Positions 39,475-46,532 of a stretch of DNA of 53,980 nt are shown in pieces; positions within the stretch are counted from its first letter, which is position 1, and every line of letters begins with the position of its first letter. The notes below the pieces were generated by a model. The model searched no databases. It worked only from the letters and a program-made list of their open reading frames with translations, and was not told where the DNA came from. The translations under genes and the position numbers were made by a program. Location of the stretch: positions 1 through 53,980 of the forward strand of contig JABMOB010000002.1 of assembly GCA_013204345.1 (NCBI GenBank), written 5' to 3'. The stretch is from Parcubacteria group bacterium. GTDB taxonomy: Bacteria; Patescibacteriota; Minisyncoccia; Phycocordibacterales; JABMOB01.

Positions 39475-41271
39475 TTATTCTTGAACAAAACCTTTTACCT
39501 GTAGATTCCAAAGTTTTTGATATATTCCTTCATCTTTAACAATCAGTTCTTCATGTGTACCGTCCTCAACTACCTGGCCATCGTCCATAACAATAATACG
39601 ATCCATTTTGCGGATTGTTGAGAGTCTGTGGGCAATAATAATCGTAGTACGTCCTTTCATAAGAGTGTCCAAAGCATCTTGAATCAGTGCTTCGGAATGA
39701 GAATCTAGACTTGAGGTAGCTTCGTCAAAAATAATTATTGGAGCGTTTTTCAAAATAGCTCGCGCGATAGCAACACGCTGGCGTTCTCCACCGGAGAGCT
39801 TGATACCCCGCTCGCCGACAAACGTCTCGTATTTCAGCGGTAAATCTTCAATAAAATCGTCGCAGTGTGCCAATCGTGCAGCTAGAAAAACCTCTTCGTC
39901 GGTAGCATCACGCCTACCGTAACGAATATTTTCCATGAGTGTTCGATGAAACAATATAGGGTCTTGTGGCACAAGACTAACATTTAAACGAAGACTGTCC
40001 TGCGTCACTTTGGAAATATTTTGCCCGTCAATTGAGATTTTACCCGATGTCAAATCGTAAAAGCGCAAAATGGTTCTGACAAAAGTCGTCTTACCAGCGC
40101 CAGAATGACCCGCGAGGGCTATTTTCTGACCTGCTGGAATAACAACATTAACATTATCGAGAACTTTTCGTGTTTGATTGAAATTGAATGTAACATCCTT
40201 GAACTCTATCTCACCTTTTTCGACCATCAGAGTTTTTGCACGTGGAATGTCTTTTATTTCGTACGGCAAAGTGATTATTTCTACCAGCTCCTTTGCGTCC
40301 GCCATACTCTCATAAATGTTTCGAATTATTCTATTTAGACCCCAAAGATGACCTGCTAAATCTATAATATACACCTGTATCAAAACAAAAGTACCTATAG
40401 TCATAAGGCCCTTACCCCAGAAAAAGATAGCATAATAGAAAACGAAAAACTCTACAGCAACTATAAATAGCGCCTGTATAGCGTCGGCGATTTCTCCCAT
40501 TCGCCAAGAAAATAGAGTTTTATTGGCCTGATCGCCGGTAATTTCCTTGAAAGAGTCTACTTCTCCTTTATATCCAGTAAAAAGGGTGACGGTATTGTGA
40601 TTGGTGATACTATCTGAAACAAACCCTGTAGTGCGCGAGTCTGCGGCGGCGGCACTTACATCATACTTCATTTTCCAACGAGAAAACAAAATACTTATTG
40701 TTATTATACCAACAGCCCAAGCAATAATTATCCAAGAAATAATCGGTAACTCTGTCCATGTGACAACAACCGAGATAACGATGGTCACAAAAAGAGGGAT
40801 GACATTAAAAACCATAGTGTCGGCCAACTTGTCATATGCCCTAGCAAAACGGCTGATTCGCTGGACAAGACTGCCTCCAAAATTGTTTGCGAAAAAATTG
40901 TAGGAATGGAGCATTAAGTAATCAAAAGCGTTCTGTCTCAAACGTGCCATTACTTTTGCGGCAGTTTTATTGTGCAAAAACATACCAACCCTAATCACAA
41001 GCCATCTTATAGCGTTTAAAAGTAGAATAAAATAAATGATGTATATAAGAGTAGGAACTGCAATTACTTTGTCTCCGACCTCACCCAAAATATCAAAAAA
41101 CTGCTTATAGAGAAGGGGTATAAGGGCATTTATGATGGGCGATATCGTAAAAGCAATAAAACTAAACCAAAACAGCACTCGGTGTGGACGAACCCCATCC
41201 CAGATTTTCTTTAATATAAGCCCTGTTGAAACGTTATTTTCACTTTTTCCGATCATAATAGAAAACATCAT
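39475..41271 (-). CDS. ABC exporter (MsbA/multidrug type), fused TMD-NBD
   Basis: 598 residues. Six membrane segments lie in the first 330 residues ('VLFWFSFIAFTISPIINALIPL' to 'FFWGKGLMTIGTFVLIQVYI'). The ATPase shows Walker A 'GHSGAGKTT', Q-loop 'SLVPQDPILF', signature 'LSGGE', Walker B 'IIIFDEATSSLD' and 'IAHRLSTI'. It would work as a homodimer exporting lipid, peptide or drug. Substrate unknown. Start could be Met 1 or Met 2. Confidence 0.95.
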   Translation of the reverse strand: MMFSIMIGKSENNVSTGLILKKIWDGVRPHRVLFWFSFIAFTISPIINALIPLLYKQFFDILGEVGDKVIAVPTLIYIIYFILLLNAIRWLVIRVGMFLHNKTAAKVMARLRQNAFDYLMLHSYNFFANNFGGSLVQRISRFARAYDKLADTMVFNVIPLFVTIVISVVVTWTELPIISWIIIAWAVGIITISILFSRWKMKYDVSAAAADSRTTGFVSDSITNHNTVTLFTGYKGEVDSFKEITGDQANKTLFSWRMGEIADAIQALFIVAVEFFVFYYAIFFWGKGLMTIGTFVLIQVYIIDLAGHLWGLNRIIRNIYESMADAKELVEIITLPYEIKDIPRAKTLMVEKGEIEFKDVTFNFNQTRKVLDNVNVVIPAGQKIALAGHSGAGKTTFVRTILRFYDLTSGKISIDGQNISKVTQDSLRLNVSLVPQDPILFHRTLMENIRYGRRDATDEEVFLAARLAHCDDFIEDLPLKYETFVGERGIKLSGGERQRVAIARAILKNAPIIIFDEATSSLDSHSEALIQDALDTLMKGRTTIIIAHRLSTIRKMDRIIVMDDGQVVEDGTHEELIVKDEGIYQKLWNLQVKGFVQE

Positions 41272-41320
41272 ACCTTAAAATTAATAAAAATCCCACGAAC
41301 ACGTTGTCCGTAGGGATTTG

Positions 41321-42289
41321 TCAGCAAGCTTTTTTTCGCCGCCGACCTCTGAACCGAGATGGGTCAAGCCCAAACTTTGCCCTCAACTTGTTTAGAGCGA
41401 TTGTTTCATACTGTCTAATTCGTTCGCGCGTGACACCACCATATTCGGAGATTTCTTTCAAAGAAACCGAGTCGCCATTAGCCAAACCAAATCTATCTGA
41501 CAAAATCATTTTTTCCAAATCTGTCAGATCTGTTTTGGGGTCGCGACAAGGTTGTTCCAAAAAATCCCAAAGCATATCTACATCTTCACGTGCAATTACC
41601 AAGCCAGGTAGAGACGCACCTTCTTGAGGTATACGACTTGCCATCGTATCATCAGTTTTTTTATTCTCTTTGTTGTAAGAAAATGGAACTCTAAAAACTG
41701 CTCGCACCACGGAAACTGATGTTTTTAAGTAATCAGCCAATTCTTCCAAAGAAGGCTCTCGTCTCAGTTCCTTCAGTAAATCTTTTCGGGCACTTTGACA
41801 TTTTGTCCCAAAGCCACAAGGAACGCGTATCATCCTTTTTTGTTCGCTTATTTTTCTTACAATAGCCTGCTTAATCCACACAGAAGCATACGTAGAAAAT
41901 CTCACATCAAACTTACTGGGATTAAACTTCTCTGCGGCTCGAACTATTCCAAACATACTACCTATATGCATCAAATCAGTAAAGCTGAGAAAATTTTGTG
42001 TCTTGTAATATTTTTTAGCGATTTTAAACACCAATCTCATATTACAACGGATCAATTCATCTCTAGCGGCCAAGCTAGTAGATTCACATTCATGGCTTTG
42101 AAACACAGTGATCAATTCTCGCTCCCTCTTCTTGGAAAGAAGTGGGTGTCTACAAAGTTGACTTATATACCTTGTGCTAACATCATTGATAGAATTTGAA
42201 GGTTTCTTCGAGACTTTTTTCTGTTTTTGCTTATCTACGATCTTAGACCTTTTAGCCTTTTTTGAGACATTTTCCATCCCTAACCCCAT
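41321..42289 (-). CDS. Sigma-70 family RNA polymerase sigma factor, divergent
   Basis: 322 residues. Region 1.2 'DVSTRYISQLCRHPLLSKKRERELI', region 2 'RCNMRLVFKIAKKYYKTQNFLSFTDLMHIGSMFGIVRAAEKFNPSKFDVRFSTYASVWIKQAIVRKIS', region 3 'PSLEELADYLKTSVSVVRAV', region 4 'SLKEISEYGGVTRERIRQYETIALNKLRAKF'. Region 2.2 deviates from 'DLIQEGNIGL', and 2.4 has 'YASVWIKQAI' for 'YATWWIRQAI', so promoter choice may differ from the housekeeping sigma. The N- and C-termini are very basic. It lies next to the right edge of the spc-splitting block. Start at Met 1 or Met 5. Confidence 0.88.
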   Translation of the reverse strand: MGLGMENVSKKAKRSKIVDKQKQKKVSKKPSNSINDVSTRYISQLCRHPLLSKKRERELITVFQSHECESTSLAARDELIRCNMRLVFKIAKKYYKTQNFLSFTDLMHIGSMFGIVRAAEKFNPSKFDVRFSTYASVWIKQAIVRKISEQKRMIRVPCGFGTKCQSARKDLLKELRREPSLEELADYLKTSVSVVRAVFRVPFSYNKENKKTDDTMASRIPQEGASLPGLVIAREDVDMLWDFLEQPCRDPKTDLTDLEKMILSDRFGLANGDSVSLKEISEYGGVTRERIRQYETIALNKLRAKFGLDPSRFRGRRRKKAC

Positions 42290-42349
42290 GTGTTGGTTTT
42301 TTGTTGTTTGTTAAAAGAACGCCCTAAAACAGCTTATACTTGTGACATT

Positions 42350-42372
42350 AAAAAGTCTAGCGACTTAAATGT
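42350..42372 (-). terminator. Possible weak terminator after rplE
   Basis: On the minus strand AAGTC-GCTA-GACTT followed by TTTAATG; only 5 bp. It may end or attenuate the tuf-to-rplE transcript before the sigma gene. Confidence 0.35.
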
Positions 42373-42396
42373 CTTACCGAGTTTAGAATATTTTTA

Positions 42397-43017
42397 TTAG
42401 GCAACGTCCTCTACTTTTTCCGGCTTAGGCTTTCTGTCTCTTTTCTTTTTCTCTTTCTTGGTAGCTTCTTCTGCTTCAGCTTTTTTGAAAGGAAAACCTA
42501 GGTGATCAAAAAATGCCCGAGCCTCATCTTTGTTTTTTGCGGTAGTGACTATAGTGACAGCTAATCCAAAAACATCTTTGAGTTCTTCGTCTGTTGTTTC
42601 TGGAAAAATCGTGTTCTCACGAATACCTAATGTATAGTTACCCATAGGATCAATTCCTTTTGAAGAAATACCTCGAAAATCTTTTGTTCGTGGAAGTGCG
42701 ACGTTTATAAGTCTATCCAAAAAATCATACATTCTTTTCCCTCGAAGGGTTGTCTGGAAACCTACAGGATCACCCTCTCTAACCTTGAAAGTTGCGATTG
42801 AAACTTTCGCACCCTTTTTTGCGGCTTTTTGACCTGTAATTTTGGTCAATTTCTCAGCGACAAGATCAATTTTCTTTTTGTCTTTGAATGAGCCGACACC
42901 AGAAGAAACAACCAACTTTACAATTTTTGGTGCCTGCATTTTGTTGGTATAACCTCGAGTGGCTTTTAGAGCCTCAAATGCTTTGTCGTTTTTTTCTTTT
43001 ATGGAAATTGTTTTCAT
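42397..43017 (-). CDS. rplE: 50S ribosomal protein uL5
   Basis: 206 residues; 'KIVKLVVSSGVGSFKDKK', 'LTKITGQKAAKKGAKVSIATFKVREGDPVG' and 'RDFRGISSKGIDPMGNYTLGIRENTIFPE' are uL5. About 25 Lys/Glu residues are added at the C-terminus. It is the last gene of this r-protein run; rpsN, its normal neighbour, lies 27 kb away. Confidence 0.96.
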   Translation of the reverse strand: MKTISIKEKNDKAFEALKATRGYTNKMQAPKIVKLVVSSGVGSFKDKKKIDLVAEKLTKITGQKAAKKGAKVSIATFKVREGDPVGFQTTLRGKRMYDFLDRLINVALPRTKDFRGISSKGIDPMGNYTLGIRENTIFPETTDEELKDVFGLAVTIVTTAKNKDEARAFFDHLGFPFKKAEAEEATKKEKKKRDRKPKPEKVEDVA

Positions 43018-43022
43018 ATTTT

Positions 43023-43328
43023 TTACAAACTAACTCCGCTTTTCTTGCTAACCCTTATATTCTTTCCGTCAACATTTTTTATTCCTACACGGGAAGGCTT
43101 ACCGGTTTTTGGATCAACGATCATTACATTTGAAACATGTATAGGTAAAGCTTTATCAACAATCTGACCCTTCTGATCACTTTTGGTCGCTTTTTTATGA
43201 ACCTTTTTAACATTTACACCCGCAAGAAGAATTTTATTTTCTTCAGGAAAAGCTCTCAAAACTTTACCTGTTTTGCCTTTATCCTTTCCGGTAATCACTA
43301 TTACATTGTCATCTTTTCTGATTTTCAT
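43023..43328 (-). CDS. rplX: 50S ribosomal protein uL24
   Basis: 101 residues. The KOW motif 'DNVIVITGKDKGKTGKVLRAFPEENKILLAGVNVKKVHKK' and 'VMIVDPKTGKPSRVGIK' fit uL24, an assembly initiator. ATG lies 2 nt after the 3' hairpin of element C; no SD. Confidence 0.96.
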   Translation of the reverse strand: MKIRKDDNVIVITGKDKGKTGKVLRAFPEENKILLAGVNVKKVHKKATKSDQKGQIVDKALPIHVSNVMIVDPKTGKPSRVGIKNVDGKNIRVSKKSGVSL

Positions 43329-43330
43329 AT

Positions 43331-43543
43331 ATTTTCTTAACGAGCAAAGCGAGTTTTAGAAAATAATGACCCTGTTAAATAACATTTGATGTTATATGGG
43401 CAAAATCTTCTATTCTCTCTGTACTCTTTGTATATTACATATTACTCATTATTAGTTTTTTATCAAATGTTAGTTTTTAAATAATAATTTAAAAACTATT
43501 TAACGGGGTGTGAACATTATAGTCGCTCCGCTCCTTAATGTTC
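43331..43543 (-). repeat. Structured inter-gene element, copy C (long form), rplN-rplX gap
   Basis: 5' hairpin (minus strand) GAACATTA/TAATGTTC (43543-43512) with loop AGGAGCGGAGCGACTA. Core stem CCCCGTTAAAT/ATTTAACAGGG (one mismatch), hairpin 1 AGTTTTTAAAT..ATTTAAAAACT, hairpin 2 AACATTTGAT..ATCAAATGTT with a long loop. 3' hairpin ATTTTCT/AGAAAAT with loop core ACTCGCTTTGCTCGT. It overlaps the first base of the rplN stop on one side and ends 2 nt from the rplX ATG on the other. Confidence 0.9.
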
Positions 43544-43914
43544 TACACTACTTCTGGGGCTTTAGAAATTATTGTTTGGAAACCTAATTCTGCAATTTCT
43601 CTAGGAATAGGACCGAAGATTCTACCTGCGATAGGTTCATTTTTCTCTTTTTCTAAAATAACAACAGCATTTTCATCAAAACGAATGTACGAACCGTCTT
43701 TCCTTCGAAAAGGAACTTTTTGTCGAACCACAACGGCACGTAAAACATCTTTCTTTTTTACTGTTTTTCTAGGTTGAGCTTTTTGAACAGACAAAATAAC
43801 AAAATCTCCAATACGAGCATATCTCTTTTTTGAACTACCAAGAACCTTAAAAACCCTACCGATAGTTCCTCCAGAGTTGTCAGATATTTTTACAATAGAT
43901 TGTGGTTGAATCAT
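43543..43914 (-). CDS. rplN: 50S ribosomal protein uL14
   Basis: 123 residues, standard length. 'MIQPQSIVKISDNSGG' and 'RAVVVRQKVPFRRKDGSYIRFDENAVVIL' with 'RIFGPIPREIAELGFQTIISKAPEVV' are uL14 throughout. Confidence 0.97.
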   Translation of the reverse strand: MIQPQSIVKISDNSGGTIGRVFKVLGSSKKRYARIGDFVILSVQKAQPRKTVKKKDVLRAVVVRQKVPFRRKDGSYIRFDENAVVILEKEKNEPIAGRIFGPIPREIAELGFQTIISKAPEVV

Positions 43915-43918
43915 GTTT

Positions 43919-44188
43919 TTATATTACTTTAAAATGCTTGTCTTTTGATATTGGAGCGACTTCAACAATACTCACAGTTTCACCTTCTTTTTTTGTATTT
44001 CCAGTATCGTGTGCTTTATATCGTTTGCTTACTTGAAAATATTTACCGTATTTAGGATGCTTCACAAAACGGTTCACGGATACAACGATCGTGTCTTTCA
44101 TTTTTGTGGACACAACCTTACCCGAAAGAACCTTACCTTTTGAAGATGTCGGTTTCTCTGTATTTTGTTTTGTTTCTGTGTTTTTCAT
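43919..44188 (-). CDS. rpsQ: 30S ribosomal protein uS17
   Basis: 89 residues. 'LSGKVVSTKMKDTIVVSVNRFVKHPKYGKYFQVSKRYKAHD' is the uS17 core with 'GETVSIVEVAPISKDKHFKVI' as its C-terminus. A short polar tail of about 15 residues leads the sequence. The rplN gene follows by 4 nt. Confidence 0.96.
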   Translation of the reverse strand: MKNTETKQNTEKPTSSKGKVLSGKVVSTKMKDTIVVSVNRFVKHPKYGKYFQVSKRYKAHDTGNTKKEGETVSIVEVAPISKDKHFKVI

Positions 44189-44193
44189 GTATT

Positions 44194-44245
44194 TAACTTT
44201 ATGGACATTATAGACCTGTCTGCCGCGCTCGGCACAGGCAGGCTT
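44194..44245. repeat. Repeat remnant and hairpin, rpmC-rpsQ gap
   Basis: 'AACTTTATGGACATTATAGACC' is a decayed ACTTTAYRG unit pair, followed by a GC-rich hairpin (CTGTCTGCCG..CGGCACAGGCAG). Confidence 0.55.
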
Positions 44246-44248
44246 TGG

Positions 44249-44452
44249 CTACTTCTTATTCAATTCTGTCAAAATCCTAGCAATATCTTTTCGCAAAGCT
44301 TTACCCTCTTTTACATTTCTAGTCTTGCTCCCAGCGATACTGAAACGAAAATTCTTTAAAGCGACCCTCTTATCCTCAAGAGTTTTGACCAATTCGTTTT
44401 CTTTTTTATCTTTAAATTCTGACATAACATTTGGTAACCTATCATTAATCAC
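44249..44452 (-). CDS. rpmC: 50S ribosomal protein uL29
   Basis: 67 residues. 'LVKTLEDKRVALKNFRFSIAGSKTRNVKEGKALRKDIARILTELN' follows the two-helix uL29 pattern. An upstream in-frame Met at residue 10 (MSEFKDKKENEL) is an alternative and more typical start. Confidence 0.92.
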   Translation of the reverse strand: MINDRLPNVMSEFKDKKENELVKTLEDKRVALKNFRFSIAGSKTRNVKEGKALRKDIARILTELNKK

Positions 44453-44475
44453 CCACTATTTCAAGTGCACAGACC

Positions 44476-44901
44476 TTAAAACATATCTCTAGAAATCACC
44501 TTGGATTTTACAGGTAATTTTGTACCTGCCTTCCTCAAAGCTTCTCGGGCCACCTCTTCTGTGGCGCCGTCGCACTCAAAAATGACCCTCCCTGGCTTTA
44601 CGGGGACATGGTAACCCTGTGGGTCACCTTTCCCTTTTCCAAGCTTCACCTCGGCTGGTTTTGCTGTGTATGGCATATCTGGGAAAATTCTAATCCAAAT
44701 CTTTCCTGTCTTACCAAGAGTCCTAGAAAGAACTTTTCTGGCAGATTCGATTTGATTTGATCTGATTCTAAAAGGAGTTGTTGCTTTTAGACCAAATGAG
44801 CCAAAAGCAAGAGTTGTGGCACGGGAAGCAACTCCAATTTTATTTGGATTCTTTCTCATTGTGTGCCATTTTCTATGTTTTACTTTCTTTGGTAGTAACA
44901 T
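44476..44901 (-). CDS. rplP: 50S ribosomal protein uL16
   Basis: 141 residues. 'MLLPKKVKHRKWH', 'FGSFGLKATTPFRIRSNQIESARKVLSR' and 'GKIWIRIFPDMPYTAKPAEVKLGKGKGDPQGYHVPVKPG' identify uL16. The usual 'RMGKGKG' is 'KLGKGKG' here and 'HRGRMKG' is 'KWHTMRKNP', small changes in normally very conserved rRNA contacts near the peptidyl-transferase centre. Confidence 0.96.
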   Translation of the reverse strand: MLLPKKVKHRKWHTMRKNPNKIGVASRATTLAFGSFGLKATTPFRIRSNQIESARKVLSRTLGKTGKIWIRIFPDMPYTAKPAEVKLGKGKGDPQGYHVPVKPGRVIFECDGATEEVAREALRKAGTKLPVKSKVISRDMF

Positions 44902-44910
44902 GTTGGTAAA

Positions 44911-45579
44911 TTATACTTTCGGTTTATCATCAAAAATATCTCCTTTGTATATCCGAACTTGGATACCAATTTTTCCATAGGCAAGACGTGCTTCATATCG
45001 GGCAAAATCAACATCCGCACGAAAAGTCTGAAGAGGGACACGTCCTTTCTTCAACTTTTCTTTTCGTGACATATCCGCACCGCCAAGACGTCCCGAGAGT
45101 TGGATCTTTACACCCAAAACTTCTTTATTTGCCATAACTTTTTCTACTGCCTGCTTTACAACCCTACGGAAAGGCATACGTTTTTCCAAACCTTCAGAAA
45201 CCATCTGAGCTACAATGGAAGCGTTTGATTCTGGGTATCGAATCTCTTTGATATCGAGCTTAACTTCCTCACTACAAGAAAGACCTCCCCTTTCCAACAT
45301 CGCCATAATGTCATTTTTGAGTTTGACCGCACCTTCACCGTTCCGACCGATAAGTATGCCGGGGCGGGAAGTTTCTATGATAATTCGAAGAGTTTTTTGG
45401 CTTCTCTCCATTTCAATATTACTTATAAAGAAACCTCGGAATTTCTTTTCTAAATATTCACGTAGAAGTACATCACTTTTTAGAAATTCTTTATACTTTC
45501 CTTTTACACCAAACCATCGAGATTTCCAATCTCTAATAATTCCTAATCTATGTGAATATGGGTGGACTGTATGGGACAT
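44911..45579 (-). CDS. rpsC: 30S ribosomal protein uS3
   Basis: 222 residues. 'HPYSHRLGIIRDWKSRWFG' starts the N-domain, the KH motif is 'PGILIGRNGEGAVKLKNDI', and the C-domain has 'GVKIQLSGRLGGADMSRKEKLKKGRVPLQTFRADVDF'. It forms part of the mRNA entry helicase. Confidence 0.97.
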   Translation of the reverse strand: MSHTVHPYSHRLGIIRDWKSRWFGVKGKYKEFLKSDVLLREYLEKKFRGFFISNIEMERSQKTLRIIIETSRPGILIGRNGEGAVKLKNDIMAMLERGGLSCSEEVKLDIKEIRYPESNASIVAQMVSEGLEKRMPFRRVVKQAVEKVMANKEVLGVKIQLSGRLGGADMSRKEKLKKGRVPLQTFRADVDFARYEARLAYGKIGIQVRIYKGDIFDDKPKV

Positions 45580-45603
45580 GGATAATTAATTTAAAATTAC
45601 AAA

Positions 45604-46029
45604 TTATGAATTATCAATTTTAGCTTTTGATTCTTTTTTCGAAGCTGTTTTTGTTTTTGAATCTGACTTTACAGACTTTACAGACTTTGCACTTTCGACT
45701 CTCGGTTCGAGCACGACCGAGATATGGCTTGTTCTCTTGCGCATAGGATGAGCTCGTCCACGAGATGCTGGAAGCCTTCTATATAAAATAGATCCGCCAT
45801 CTACTCTAATTTCTTTTATAAAAAGATTTGAAATATCAATATTTAAATTTTTTGCGTTTGAAACAGCTGATTCTATAAGACACTTCAGCGGAAGACCCGC
45901 TTTTTTGTCCAGAAATTTTAGAGACTGAATCGCAACATCAACTTTTTTCCCTCTAACAAAATTGGCAACAACACGAACTTTTCGCGGAGAGTGTCTATAA
46001 TTTTGCAATGTTGCTGTAGCTGTGCTCAT
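45604..46029 (-). CDS. rplV: 50S ribosomal protein uL22 with a repeat-derived tail
   Basis: 141 residues. The core 'RHSPRKVRVVANFVRGKKVDVAIQSLKFLDKKAG' to 'GRAHPMRKRTSHISVVL' is uL22 (exit tunnel). After about residue 112 comes 'ESAKSVKSVKSDSKTKTASKKESKAK'. The 'KSVKSV' part is encoded by the same ACTTTACAG 9-nt repeat that fills non-coding gaps in this cluster, so the tail likely arose by read-through into such a repeat. Confidence 0.95.
   Translation of the reverse strand: MSTATATLQNYRHSPRKVRVVANFVRGKKVDVAIQSLKFLDKKAGLPLKCLIESAVSNAKNLNIDISNLFIKEIRVDGGSILYRRLPASRGRAHPMRKRTSHISVVLEPRVESAKSVKSVKSDSKTKTASKKESKAKIDNS
45664..45697. repeat. 9-nt ACTTTAYRG repeat inside the rplV coding end
   Basis: 'ACTTTACAG ACTTTACAG ACTTTGC ACTTTCG' on the plus strand; the reverse complement is read as KSV-KSV codons of rplV. 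Confidence 0.75.
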
Positions 46030-46052
46030 AAATTTAATATGGTATGTTTGTC

Positions 46053-46397
46053 TTATTTTTTGGCTTCTGCTGTAGTTGTTTTTGCAGCTTGAGCACTAGC
46101 GATTTCACCCTCTTTCTTTTTCTGCTCCAAATCCTTCTGCATTCGTCCTCCATGTTTGATAAATTTGCGAGTTGGAGAAAATTCACCCAATCGATGACCA
46201 ACCATATCTTCCGAAACTAGAACTTCTATAAAATCCCTACCGTTGTGCACTCCAAATTTAAAGCCAACCATCTCAGGGGCAATCTGACTATCGCGCGCCC
46301 ATGTTTTAACAACACCAGCTTCCATAGCCTTTTTGCCTTCTATTTTTTTTAGAAGTTTTTCGTAGACATATGGGCCTTTTTTGGACGATCGTGTCAT
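46053..46397 (-). CDS. rpsS: 30S ribosomal protein uS19
   Basis: 114 residues from ATG 46397 ('[16 protein letters not shown]'), the family start; the ORF-track start adds 22 unlikely residues. '[49 protein letters not shown]' is uS19. About 25 Lys/Ala/Glu residues extend the C-terminus. Confidence 0.96.
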   Translation of the reverse strand: MTRSSKKGPYVYEKLLKKIEGKKAMEAGVVKTWARDSQIAPEMVGFKFGVHNGRDFIEVLVSEDMVGHRLGEFSPTRKFIKHGGRMQKDLEQKKKEGEIASAQAAKTTTAEAKK

Positions 46398-46503
46398 AAA
46401 ATATAGAAAACAGCTCCATACGAGCGTGGATAACATACTAAACGAATTGGCTAAATAAGTCAACGCCTATGTAACTAAGCCATAAAAAAAACCGAATGAA
46501 CCT

Positions 46504-46531
46504 TAAAAAGCGAGATTATCCTCGCTTTTTT
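46504..46531 (-). terminator. Terminator-like hairpin within the operon, rplB-rpsS gap
   Basis: AAAAAGCGAG-attat-CCTCGCTTTTT with a U run on either strand. It would end or attenuate transcription between rplB and rpsS, an unusual place. Confidence 0.65.
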
Positions 46532-46532
46532 A

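Noticed and set aside
46398-46463. N-terminal extension of uS19 in the ORF track
   Set aside because: uS19 starts at '[11 protein letters not shown]' in all families; the extra 22 hydrophobic residues are read from the gap.
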